Program-made: the position numbers and the translations under genes
Notes under the pieces: model-generated
What the model saw: the letters and a program-made list of their open reading frames with translations, nothing else
What the model was told of the DNA's origin: nothing
Database searches by the model: none
Source of the DNA: Geobacter sp. UBA6802
GTDB taxonomy: Bacteria; Desulfobacterota; Desulfuromonadia; Geobacterales; Pseudopelobacteraceae
Length of the DNA stretch: 9,474 nt
Assembly (NCBI GenBank): GCA_002452325.1
Contig: DKFG01000253.1
Location: forward strand, 7,332-16,805
Direction: 5' to 3'
In this document: piece by piece, positions 1 through 6,078 of the stretch
How positions within the stretch are numbered: the stretch's first letter is position 1
Layout of the letters: each line of letters starts with the position of its first letter

Positions 1-316
1 CCTGACTGGCCTTTTCCATCATCTCTGCCCCACCCAGTGCATGCAGATTAACCAGCTTCACCCCGTGACGGCCTGCTGCCAGCATGGCCTGCGCCACGGT
101 ATTGGGGATGTCATGGTATTTAAGGTCAAGAAACAGTTCACCACCATGGCGTTTGACCGCCTCTAGAGCTGCAGGTCCCGCCGTTGTAAACAGCTCCTTA
201 CCCACCTTGAACATACCGACCTTGCCGGAAAGTCGCTCAGCCCAGACCGCAACATCGGCCAGCTTGTCTACATCCAGGGCAAAAATTATCTTGCGTCTTG
301 CTTCTTCACGAGTCAT
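1..316 (-). CDS. pyrF: Orotidine 5'-phosphate decarboxylase, N-terminal part (cut by window edge)
   Basis: This enzyme converts OMP to UMP, the last step of de novo pyrimidine synthesis, in the cytoplasm. Only the first 105 codons are in the window; the family is normally about 230-240 residues, so more than half lies beyond base 1. The visible protein starts MTREEARRKIIFALDV, with the substrate-binding Asp at residue 15, the Lys of the FKVGKE strand at 37, and the hallmark LDLKYHDIPNT motif carrying the catalytic Asp64, Lys66 and Asp69. The ATG at 316 is supported by a GAGGAG-type ribosome binding site (complement of about 323-329). No gene lies close upstream on this strand, so it probably begins a transcription unit. 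Identity is secure from the catalytic motif. Confidence 0.96.
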   Translation of the reverse strand, partial: MTREEARRKIIFALDVDKLADVAVWAERLSGKVGMFKVGKELFTTAGPAALEAVKRHGGELFLDLKYHDIPNTVAQAMLAAGRHGVKLVNLHALGGAEMMEKASQ

Positions 317-392
317 GCAATCAGCTCCTCAGATTTGGTAGGCAGCACGTCAAAACAGCGTGATACATAACAGCCACCACATAGCGAGCCCT

Positions 393-421
393 GCTTAACA
401 CACATGTTTCCAGACTGTCAA
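393..421 (-). promoter_or_regulatory. Possible sigma70-type promoter for pyrF (weak)
   Basis: On the minus strand a perfect TTGACA (complement of 416-421) is followed after 17 bases by TTAAGC (complement of 393-398). The -35 box and spacing are good, but the -10 box matches the consensus poorly. It would give a leader of about 70 bases before pyrF. It is offered only because it is the best candidate in the gap. Confidence 0.25.
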
Positions 422-504
422 TCAGGCAAGCCGGAACTGAGCTTTTCAAAGAGTTGTCCTACTGGTTAACCTGGCACTACTGAAGGCAATAAGCATACAT
501 TCAC

Positions 505-536
505 TTGACAAACCGACATCAAATGAGGCGTATTAT
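505..536 (+). promoter_or_regulatory. Possible promoter of the GAF gene
   Basis: A perfect TTGACA lies at 505-510 and a TATTAT box at 531-536. The spacer is 20 bases, longer than the preferred 16-18, so the pairing is doubtful. If used, transcription would begin near 543 and leave a 5' leader of about 120 bases before the ATG at 665. Confidence 0.3.
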
Positions 537-664
537 GCACGCACATAACCGGTGCCGTATGACGTCAAATTACAACAATATCGAACCATTGCTTGTTTCT
601 GCATACAGTCTGACTTATGATATCCGATTATCAAAATTCTCACCTCAACCAGGAGGGTACTTTT

Positions 665-1234
665 ATGCATGATCCCAAAACCTACGACATTGCCCAAGAC
701 AAATTGAAGACCATGATGGAGATGGCGGCACTGGTTAACTCTTCACATGATCGTTCGGTAATCATGAAACATGCCGTCCAATCTGTCTGTCGACTTACCG
801 GTGCAGAAGCCGGAAGCCTGTTATTGGTTGACCAGTTTACGGGTCATCTTGATTTCGAAGTAGTTATCGGCGAGAAAGATGAATTGCTCCCTTTTTTCCG
901 CGTTCCCAAAGGCCAGGGTATTGCCGGCTGGGTTGTTGAAAACGATTTACCGCTCATTGTACCTGACGTCAAAAATGACGAACGTTTCTTCAATTTTACC
1001 GACAAAGAGCTTGGGTTCACCACTCGAGACATGATCGCCGTGCCGCTTCGCGTTAATGGCTCGGTCATCGGCGTACTGCAAGCCATCAACAAAACATCAG
1101 ACTCTTTTAATCATGACGACCTGAAACTCGCCATGGCCTTTGCCAACCAGATTGTCGTTGTTATTCATAAGACCGGGAAGGAACAGCCCCGTCAGACAAA
1201 TGATACAACTGAATCAGACAACAATAAATGCTAA
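665..1234 (+). CDS. Stand-alone GAF-domain protein (putative small-molecule sensor)
   Basis: The product is 189 residues, almost entirely one GAF domain (about residues 28-168), with no output domain such as a kinase, cyclase or helix-turn-helix. GAF domains bind small ligands such as cyclic nucleotides, haem or metabolites, or mediate dimerisation; the ligand cannot be told here. Recognisable elements are the EAGSLLLVD strand (48-56), the GQGIAGWVVEN helix motif (83-93), the AVPLRVNGSVIGVLQAINK core (125-143) and a final helix around FANQ (159-162). The N-terminal 25 residues look helical; the last 20 are polar and probably disordered. The frame is open back to 617, but the ATG at 665 is chosen because an AGGAGGG ribosome binding site at 652-658 sits directly before it. 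No signal peptide or membrane segment is seen, so it is cytoplasmic. The partner is unknown. Confidence 0.88.
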   Translation: MHDPKTYDIAQDKLKTMMEMAALVNSSHDRSVIMKHAVQSVCRLTGAEAGSLLLVDQFTGHLDFEVVIGEKDELLPFFRVPKGQGIAGWVVENDLPLIVPDVKNDERFFNFTDKELGFTTRDMIAVPLRVNGSVIGVLQAINKTSDSFNHDDLKLAMAFANQIVVVIHKTGKEQPRQTNDTTESDNNKC

Positions 1235-1240
1235 TGCTTC

Positions 1241-1270
1241 TTGACTAACAGCACGTGGTTTGGGTATAGT
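1241..1270 (+). promoter_or_regulatory. Promoter of tRNA-Leu
   Basis: TTGACT (1241-1246) and TATAGT (1265-1270) are separated by 18 bases, a near-consensus sigma70 promoter. Transcription would start near 1277, about 5 bases before the mature tRNA 5' end. It lies immediately after the GAF stop codon. Confidence 0.75.
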
Positions 1271-1281
1271 CCAAAAACTTT

Positions 1282-1367
1282 GCCAGTCTGGTGGAATGGT
1301 AGACACAGCAGACTCAAAATCTGCCAGGGGCGACCCTGTTCCGGTTCGAGTCCGGAGACTGGTACCA
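1282..1367 (+). tRNA. tRNA-Leu (anticodon CAA)
   Basis: This 86-base class II tRNA has a long variable arm and an encoded CCA (1365-1367). The anticodon stem is GCAGA/TCTGC around the loop CTCAAAA, giving anticodon CAA, which reads UUG. The T arm is TCCGG-TTCGAGT-CCGGA, and the variable arm forms CAGGG/CCCTG. The acceptor stem GCCAGTC pairs with GACTGGT; its first pair is G1:U72, a wobble where G:C would be expected. The discriminator base is A, as usual for leucine. It has its own promoter and terminator. Confidence 0.96.
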
Positions 1368-1398
1368 TTAGATAATCCGGCGATGTTCGCCAAAGTAC

Positions 1399-1431
1399 AA
1401 AAGCCCTGAGAAATCGGGGCTTTTTCTTTTT
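1399..1431 (+). terminator. Rho-independent terminator of tRNA-Leu
   Basis: An 11-bp stem (AAAAGCCCTGA 1399-1409 with TCGGGGCTTTT 1414-1424, one T:G wobble) closes on a GAAA tetraloop and is followed by a T-rich tail, CTTTTTG. It lies 31 bases after the tRNA CCA. The A-run on the other side could let it also act on the minus strand. Confidence 0.9.
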
Positions 1432-2146
1432 GTGTTGTTCGTGGTTGTGCGTCCTGATATGCCGGTAGGCCATACGGATCAGGTGCGGCTCACTGCTGGC
1501 GTGCAGCTTTTTCATAAACTCCTTGTAGGCAGCAACCACTGCAGGCTGTTTCTTGTCCAACTTTGCCAGATCAGGGCTATCCTTCAGCGACTGCAGCAAC
1601 TTGGTAAGCATGGCCTTTTGTGCAGGCTCAAGCCCCTCATTCAGTTTTTCACGCAGATCAATGATCCCCTTCAGCTCATCAAACCAGGGTTCATTCTTGT
1701 ACGGCAGCAGGGCAATCTACTTCAGAACGGCAAAGCGCACCTGGTTGGTTTTCTCTATAATGGCATAGAACATCCGGTAGGCAGCCGCTACCAGCTTGCT
1801 TGCCCCTTGCTGCTTCAGCTCCTGATCGGTATACCACTTCTCATCAACATCACCCTGCTTGATAATCTTGTTCCAGGCTTCCTTTTCCTGCTTGCTGGCC
1901 TTTTTCAGCAGGTCTTCAAGCCCTTCAACACCGTCATACCCGGCACCGTCAGACTTCATCAGGCCATGGATCACGGTTATGCGCACATGGGAACGCTGCA
2001 AGTTAAGGTTTACAATGGCCCGCCTGATCAGGTTACCCTCAGGGTAATGGTAGCGCAGGCGTGACAGATGTGACGCAGTACACTGGGATACACGCAACTT
2101 TTAAGCTGGTTTGCAACCGTACTACAGATTCGCCCTCAGCTGACGG

Positions 2147-2770
2147 CTACCGGATCGCCCCACTCTTCCGGAGCACTGCCAGAACCGCATCTGCTACATG
2201 CTGATAGCCCGCTGCATTGGGATGGATCGGATCGGCTTTGAGTGTACGGTCCGAGAGTACACTCTTCAGCACCTTGCCTTCATAGGGAATCTGTGCGTCA
2301 CGGGCAATAGTACGATACCAGTGCGGGACATCCAATCCCAACCCCAGCTTTGGCACGCCAATCAGCACCACGCTGACTCCTCGCTTCTGCATCATACTCA
2401 CCATAGACCTTAGGTTTTCTTCAGCTTTCTTTTCATCCAGCCTGCGCAGAAGGTCATTGCCTCCCAGACAAAGTATGACCAGTGACGGCTGTTCCTGTTG
2501 CAGTAGTTCCGGCAGCCGGGCCAAACCACCTTCACTGGTCTCACCCGGTATGCCGGCATTAACCACCCGATACCCGCTAAGCCGTTGCAAGACGGCAGGA
2601 TAGCTGCTTTCTGGATCTGCACCGGTGCCAAAGGTGATACTGTCGCCAAAAGCAAGAATAGTCCCTTCCGGCGGCAGCGGATCGATCTGCGGGGCGGCAG
2701 TGCAGCCGACCAGAATCAGCAGGCCAACCAGCACCAACCACCAGCGTGTGCGTACTGTCACTCTGTTCAC
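2147..2770 (-). CDS. SGNH/GDSL-family esterase lipoprotein (TesA/arylesterase-like)
   Basis: This is a 207-residue serine esterase of the SGNH fold, similar in layout to TesA-type lysophospholipase/arylesterase; the true substrate is not known. The N-terminus has positive residues, a hydrophobic stretch and the lipobox LVGC (Cys23), so it should be a lipoprotein; Thr after the Cys suggests outer-membrane sorting. All four SGNH blocks are present: GDS with nucleophile Ser44, Gly73 in NAGIPGETS, GGND at 103-106, and DPIH with Asp180 and His183. The GTG start at 2770 is chosen because it follows an AGGAG site and overlaps the amylase stop as GTGA, giving a normal signal peptide; the upstream ATG at 2815 would add 15 residues translated inside the amylase gene. 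It is the last gene of the hydrolase operon. No clear terminator follows. Confidence 0.9.
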   Translation of the reverse strand: MNRVTVRTRWWLVLVGLLILVGCTAAPQIDPLPPEGTILAFGDSITFGTGADPESSYPAVLQRLSGYRVVNAGIPGETSEGGLARLPELLQQEQPSLVILCLGGNDLLRRLDEKKAEENLRSMVSMMQKRGVSVVLIGVPKLGLGLDVPHWYRTIARDAQIPYEGKVLKSVLSDRTLKADPIHPNAAGYQHVADAVLAVLRKSGAIR

Positions 2771-4254
2771 TCTCTGCTCCTTTGGACCCAAACCGATACT
2801 GATCCACCCCGGCAACGGAATTCACTCCACCCGTGTTCATTGGTCCTGATCAAATCGGGCAGATGGCCAGTACAATCCTCAAAAGTCGTATTGGGAACCC
2901 CAACCTCCATCCATTTGCAGCCATCGCTGCCATTACTCATCAGAACCGCCATGCCTCCCGGGTGATCTGCATCACCCAACCGTGTCCATCCGATCGTGTG
3001 TGCATGATCAAAATAATCATACTGCGGGCCATAGGCAAACAGACGGCGGGCACGGAGCAGTTGATCCAGTAACGTCCGATGGGAAGGCATGACAATCCGA
3101 TACCGATTGCCGTTCTGTCCGTAATCTTCATACTCAGCACCGTAATAATCAGCATAAAACAGACAAGGATATCCTTCACGACGTAACAGGATCAGGGCAT
3201 AGGCCAACGGCTTGAACCAGGGTTCCACTACTGACTCAAGCGCCTGAAGCGGCTGAGAATCGTGATTTTCCACAAAGGTAACCGCATGAGTGGGACGTGT
3301 CTGCATGACACTATCTTCAAGAATCCGGCGCATATCGAATTCACTCCCCGCACGGCTCGCCCGGTGAAAATTATAGTGCAACGGCACATCAAAGACCGTC
3401 ATCCTTCCACCCACATCATCCAGATATCGCAACAAACTGGTAACACTGTTGGCCCAGTACTCTCCAACCACGAACAGATCCCGTCCTGCATGGCGCTCAA
3501 GGGCATCAAGCCACTCGGGAAAGAACCAGACGGCAATGTGTTTGATGGCATCAAGCCGGAAACCATCAACACCCACGGTATCAAGATACCATGTGCCCCA
3601 GCGGATCAACTCCTCACGGACTTCTGAATGCTGGCAATCAAGATCGCACCCCATCAGGTAGGCAAAATTGCCAAACTCCAGTGAGACCTGATCATCAAAC
3701 TGCTTGCCTTCCAAAAGATAAACGGTATCACGCCCCTCCGGATGCAGTTTATCATAGTCCACAGCATCAAAATGGCGCCAGCTCCAGGTAAATGTCGAAT
3801 AGAGGCCGGCACGACCAGAAAAGGTAAAAGAGGTATAGGCGCTGATCTCACGCTGGCCGCCTGCGGGATGCAGCCGATCACTACGCCGGTACGGCGTAGC
3901 CAGACAACGCTCGGTCGCATCACCACCCATACGATGGTTAAGAACTGCGTCGGCATAGACCTGGATACCAGCCGTGCGCAATGCATCAACAGCCTGAAAA
4001 TACTGCTCTTTGGTGCCATATTTAGTACGAATGGATCCCTTTTGATCAAACTCCCCAAGATCGTAGAGATCATAGACACCATACCCGACATCACTCCCGC
4101 CACCGATCCCTTTTGTCGCAGGCGGCAGCCAGAGGCCGGTGATCCCCGCCTCCGCCAAATCTCTGGCCCGGTCCGTCAACTGATGCCAGAAGCTGCCGTC
4201 ATCGGGCAGGTACCAGTGGAAATACTGCATCATGACACCGTTAAGCTCCGCCAT
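2767..4254 (-). CDS. Cytoplasmic alpha-amylase, GH13 family
   Basis: This 495-residue glycoside hydrolase cleaves alpha-1,4-glucosidic bonds in starch, glycogen or maltodextrins. It begins MAELNGVMMQYFHWYLPDDG, the typical opening of intracellular bacterial alpha-amylases (GH13 subfamily 5, AmyA/AmyS-like), and has no signal peptide. The conserved regions are in order: DAVLNH (102-107), GFRLDAIKH with nucleophile Asp235, VVGEYW with acid/base Glu265, and FVENHD with Asp332. A C-terminal beta domain follows after about residue 400. Length is normal and the frame intact. The ATG at 4254 has a GGGGAG ribosome binding site. It starts 32 bases after the alpha/beta hydrolase stop and overlaps the next gene by 4 bases, so the three are surely co-transcribed. 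The likely role is turnover of internal glycogen or maltodextrin (inference). Confidence 0.95.
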   Translation of the reverse strand: MAELNGVMMQYFHWYLPDDGSFWHQLTDRARDLAEAGITGLWLPPATKGIGGGSDVGYGVYDLYDLGEFDQKGSIRTKYGTKEQYFQAVDALRTAGIQVYADAVLNHRMGGDATERCLATPYRRSDRLHPAGGQREISAYTSFTFSGRAGLYSTFTWSWRHFDAVDYDKLHPEGRDTVYLLEGKQFDDQVSLEFGNFAYLMGCDLDCQHSEVREELIRWGTWYLDTVGVDGFRLDAIKHIAVWFFPEWLDALERHAGRDLFVVGEYWANSVTSLLRYLDDVGGRMTVFDVPLHYNFHRASRAGSEFDMRRILEDSVMQTRPTHAVTFVENHDSQPLQALESVVEPWFKPLAYALILLRREGYPCLFYADYYGAEYEDYGQNGNRYRIVMPSHRTLLDQLLRARRLFAYGPQYDYFDHAHTIGWTRLGDADHPGGMAVLMSNGSDGCKWMEVGVPNTTFEDCTGHLPDLIRTNEHGWSEFRCRGGSVSVWVQRSRE

Positions 4255-4286
4255 CTGACTCCCCTTTCCCTGCTTGCAGCAGTAAC

Positions 4287-5117
4287 CTACCGCATCTTTG
4301 CCGTTGAGGCCTGCGTCCCTGTTAACACAAGGAACGCACGCACTTCTTTCCAGAAATGTGGCTGGTCCAGCAGATCATTATGATCCGCCGGAAGCAGGAC
4401 AAACTGTCCCTGAACAGCCGTTGCCGCCACCTGCTCACCATGTCCGCAAGGGACAATGGTATCGTGCTGTCCGTGCAACACCAAAGTACGGCCAGTATAC
4501 TGCCGTATCATCGAAAGGTTATCGAAATAATCGAACAGCAGCCATGACGGCAGCAGATGCCGGTGTGCAAAGGGCCGCAACGAAGTAAACGGAGCAGCCA
4601 AGATCAAGGCTCGTACTGGACGGTGCACTGCAAGCACAGCGGCTGGATACGCACCGATTGAAGTACCAAAGGAAATAATCCTTGTTCTGTCAACCTCGGG
4701 ACGCAGATTGACCGCATCATAGGCTGCCAGCGCTGTTTCAATCAGCGTCTGCTGACGAGGTCTTCCGGCAGAACGGCCATACCCCGGATATTCAACCAGT
4801 AATAGGGCACACCCCAGTCGCAGCAGTTGTTCATATTCAGGGTGGGGGCTGTCAATCAACTCTCCATTGCCGTGAAAAACGATGATCAACGGAAACGTAC
4901 CACCAGCAGATCCGGGAAGAGCCAGACGACTTTCAACCTTGCCAAAGGAAGTGGTCAGCCATACCGACTCGGCAGATCCAGCAACACCGTCGGGCATTGA
5001 CGGAGGTGTCAACCAGCATCCCGGAAAAAGTAAGTGCCGTTGGAACAGCACAAGCAGCACGGCATACCCCAGATAAGCCGCACAAACCAGCAGCAAGGCA
5101 CGGATAACCAGTGTCAT
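4287..5117 (-). CDS. Membrane-anchored alpha/beta hydrolase
   Basis: This is a 276-residue serine hydrolase of the alpha/beta fold, resembling the BEM46/YqiA-like group annotated only as alpha/beta hydrolase; the substrate is unknown. One hydrophobic segment (about residues 3-25, including LVIRALLLVC) should anchor it in the membrane. The oxyanion motif is HGNG (82-85), followed by VEYPGYGRS, the nucleophile elbow GTSIG with Ser153, HGQHD with acidic Asp219, and the catalytic His246 in ADHND. The start is taken as ATG 5117, which overlaps the stop of the upstream small ORF as ATGA. A GTG at 5132 in the same frame would add five residues. No good ribosome binding site precedes either, which fits translational coupling. 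The amylase gene follows after 32 bases. Confidence 0.88.
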   Translation of the reverse strand: MTLVIRALLLVCAAYLGYAVLLVLFQRHLLFPGCWLTPPSMPDGVAGSAESVWLTTSFGKVESRLALPGSAGGTFPLIIVFHGNGELIDSPHPEYEQLLRLGCALLLVEYPGYGRSAGRPRQQTLIETALAAYDAVNLRPEVDRTRIISFGTSIGAYPAAVLAVHRPVRALILAAPFTSLRPFAHRHLLPSWLLFDYFDNLSMIRQYTGRTLVLHGQHDTIVPCGHGEQVAATAVQGQFVLLPADHNDLLDQPHFWKEVRAFLVLTGTQASTAKMR

Positions 5118-5302
5118 GCCGATGAACCGCACCGGTAATGTTGCAATACCGGCAGCAAGGTATCCCAGGCCCTGTGAATCTCCTGACTATTATGTTTTTT
5201 GATCTGCACAGATAGCTCCGGCAAGGTTGGTAAGGCTTGATCAGCCTCAATCATCCATAGCAGCGTAACAAGCATTTGAATATATGCAACCCGGCTGCAC
5301 AT
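5114..5302 (-). CDS. Small protein of unknown function, coupled to the alpha/beta hydrolase
   Basis: A 62-residue ORF, starting MCSRVAYIQMLVTLLWMIEA and ending at a TGA that overlaps the hydrolase ATG by 4 bases. AGGA lies only three bases before the ATG at 5302; a second in-frame ATG at 5275 would give 53 residues. The sequence is plausible as a small two-helix protein, with a hydrophobic N-terminal helix (MLVTLLWMIEA) and a charged C-terminal part (KKHNSQEIHRAW). I do not recognise a family. In favour are the ATGA overlap and the missing ribosome binding site of the next gene; against are the short length and lack of known homology. Confidence 0.45.
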   Translation of the reverse strand: MCSRVAYIQMLVTLLWMIEADQALPTLPELSVQIKKHNSQEIHRAWDTLLPVLQHYRCGSSA

Positions 5303-5601
5303 ATTTCCTGGTCCATGCAGATGATGAAACCTTGCAGTGTCGTACTGTTGCCTCTATACTTTTATCAATTGGGCTGCGGCAGGAGGAACAACACCCCTTC
5401 AGAAGATATCTCCTCTGATCCAGCTTCAGGAACTGTACGGCTCATACTTCTATCCCCGGCTACTCTGTTCTTGACAGCAGCCCTGCCTTTGGGCAGGTCG
5501 GCTAATCCATTGTCACTCTGGCAACGACAAGCAGTGCTGATAACCTTTCAGAGGAAACGCCATGCACACGAAGCGTCACAACCAGGTACCACAGTGTTCC
5601 A
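5303..5601. other. Divergent intergenic region between the hydrolase operon and the GreA/B gene
   Basis: About 300 bases separate the minus-strand operon from the plus-strand GreA/B gene. It contains a candidate plus-strand promoter (5332-5360), a GC hairpin CCTGCC/GGCAGG at 5482-5497 without a T-run, and the start of a 17-codon ORF at 5562. A 109-codon plus-strand frame (5276-5605) crosses the region and ends in an ATGA overlap with the GreA/B start, but its composition is not convincing as a protein. No clear minus-strand promoter for the hydrolase operon could be picked. Confidence 0.5.
5332..5360 (+). promoter_or_regulatory. Candidate promoter for the GreA/B gene
   Basis: TTGCAG (5332-5337) and TATACT (5355-5360) are 17 bases apart. 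The -10 box matches five of six consensus bases; the -35 only three. A start near 5367 would leave a leader of about 235 bases before the GreA/B ATG. Confidence 0.35.
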
Positions 5602-5615
5602 ATGACCAAATCTGA
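5562..5615 (+). CDS. Possible 17-residue leader peptide overlapping the GreA/B start
   Basis: ATG 5562 is preceded by AGAGGAAA (5550-5557) at ideal spacing and opens a 17-codon ORF, MHTKRHNQVPQCSNDQI, ending at TGA 5613-5615. It overlaps the first 14 bases of the GreA/B gene in another frame. The GreA/B ATG itself has no ribosome binding site, so ribosomes loading here may re-initiate at 5602. This is an inference from spacing; the peptide has no recognisable function. Confidence 0.35.
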   Translation: MHTKRHNQVPQCSNDQI

Positions 5616-6078
5616 AATCATCAAAGCAATCATTAAACAACTCACCCACGATCTGAAACTGTTCCTTGAGGCGGCTCAAGCTGCTCACAAGGCAGCGACC
5701 CATGAGGAAAACCAGCCTGACAACAAGTATGATACCCTTGCCCTGGAGGCTTCGTATGTTGCTCAAGGCCAGGCCAACCGCGCCCAGGAAATCAGGCTGT
5801 CAATCGAGGCCTATACTAACCTGCAACCCGCAACTGACACACACATTATCCGACTTACATCTCTGGTCACCATTACAGCAGATGACGGCTCCAGCAGAAC
5901 CGTCTTTATCGGCCCGACTGAAGGCGGGATGAAAATCTTGGATAACCGGACCGAGATCACGCTCATTACCCCTGCTTCTCCACTTGGTAGAGAGTTAATC
6001 GGCAAGGGGGTCGGAGATTATGTTGAGCTCTATACGGGAACCAATCGCCTGGAGTATGAAATTGTCGAACTACACTGA
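5602..6078 (+). CDS. GreA/GreB-family transcription elongation factor
   Basis: This 158-residue protein belongs to the GreA/GreB family, which enters the RNA polymerase secondary channel and stimulates cleavage of backtracked RNA. The N-terminal half (about 1-75) is helical and should form the coiled coil, with the acidic tip region HEENQPDNKYDT (34-45), characteristic of the shorter GreAB-type paralogues that carry THEEN and KYDT. The C-terminal half (about 82-158) is the FKBP-like GreA/B domain, ending with SPLGRELIGKGVGDYVEL. Length matches the family. The ATG at 5602 has no Shine-Dalgarno sequence; the frame upstream offers no better ATG/GTG/TTG, so coupling to the upstream short ORF is suspected. 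It is distinct from canonical GreA and may tune elongation under particular conditions. A YheU-family gene overlaps its end. Confidence 0.85.
   Translation: MTKSEIIKAIIKQLTHDLKLFLEAAQAAHKAATHEENQPDNKYDTLALEASYVAQGQANRAQEIRLSIEAYTNLQPATDTHIIRLTSLVTITADDGSSRTVFIGPTEGGMKILDNRTEITLITPASPLGRELIGKGVGDYVELYTGTNRLEYEIVELH

Larger units (their letters stand above)
317..664. other. Intergenic gap between divergent pyrF and the GAF gene
   Basis: These 348 bases hold no convincing coding region. The contents are the upstream signals of two divergent genes: a weak candidate pyrF promoter near 393-421 on the minus strand, a TTGACA element near 505 on the plus strand, and the two ribosome binding sites at the ends. 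An 8-base palindrome, TGACGTCA, sits at 560-567. I see no hairpin with a T-run and no repeat family. Confidence 0.6.
1231..2097 (-). pseudogene. Decayed unrecognised gene with in-frame amber codon, facing tRNA-Leu
   Basis: One minus-strand frame runs from a TTG at 2097 to a stop at 1231, broken only by TAG at 1719-1717. The two halves, and the 35 codons between the TAG and the next ATG (1611), are all in the same frame and share a Lys/Glu/Leu-rich, helical character; the sequence reads ...VRFAVLK-stop-IALLPYKNEPWFDE.... This looks like one former gene with a nonsense mutation. The 3' end also seems lost: after HNHEQHKKKK the frame enters the reverse of the tRNA terminator (about 1431) and then the antisense of tRNA-Leu, so coding sense probably ended near 1432. 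The start is weak, with a TTG, no clear ribosome binding site and no good upstream ATG. I do not recognise the family; no transmembrane segments or catalytic motifs are visible. Alternatives are two short real proteins, or suppressed amber readthrough. Confidence 0.55.

Noticed and set aside
560..971. Two copies of the palindrome TGACGTCA, at 560-567 (upstream of the GAF gene) and 964-971 (inside it)
   Set aside because: An 8-base palindrome occurring twice, once inside coding sequence, is too little to call an operator, and no other copies are organised around promoters.
1282..1367. tRNA-Leu as an occupied integration site with attL/attR
   Set aside because: No second copy of the tRNA 3' end and no integrase gene is visible within the window.
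1432..2064. 210-codon plus-strand frame opposite the amber-interrupted region
   Set aside because: Its translation is Leu/Gln/His-rich without domain features and mirrors the minus-strand coding pattern; it is a shadow of the decayed gene.
3742..4383. 213-codon plus-strand frame across the amylase start
   Set aside because: It is antisense to the clear GH13 gene and its translation has no recognisable domain.
5482..5497. GC-rich hairpin CCTGCC/GGCAGG in the GreA/B leader as a terminator or attenuator
   Set aside because: There is no T-run after it and no alternative pairing structure that I could find, so a regulatory role is not supported.
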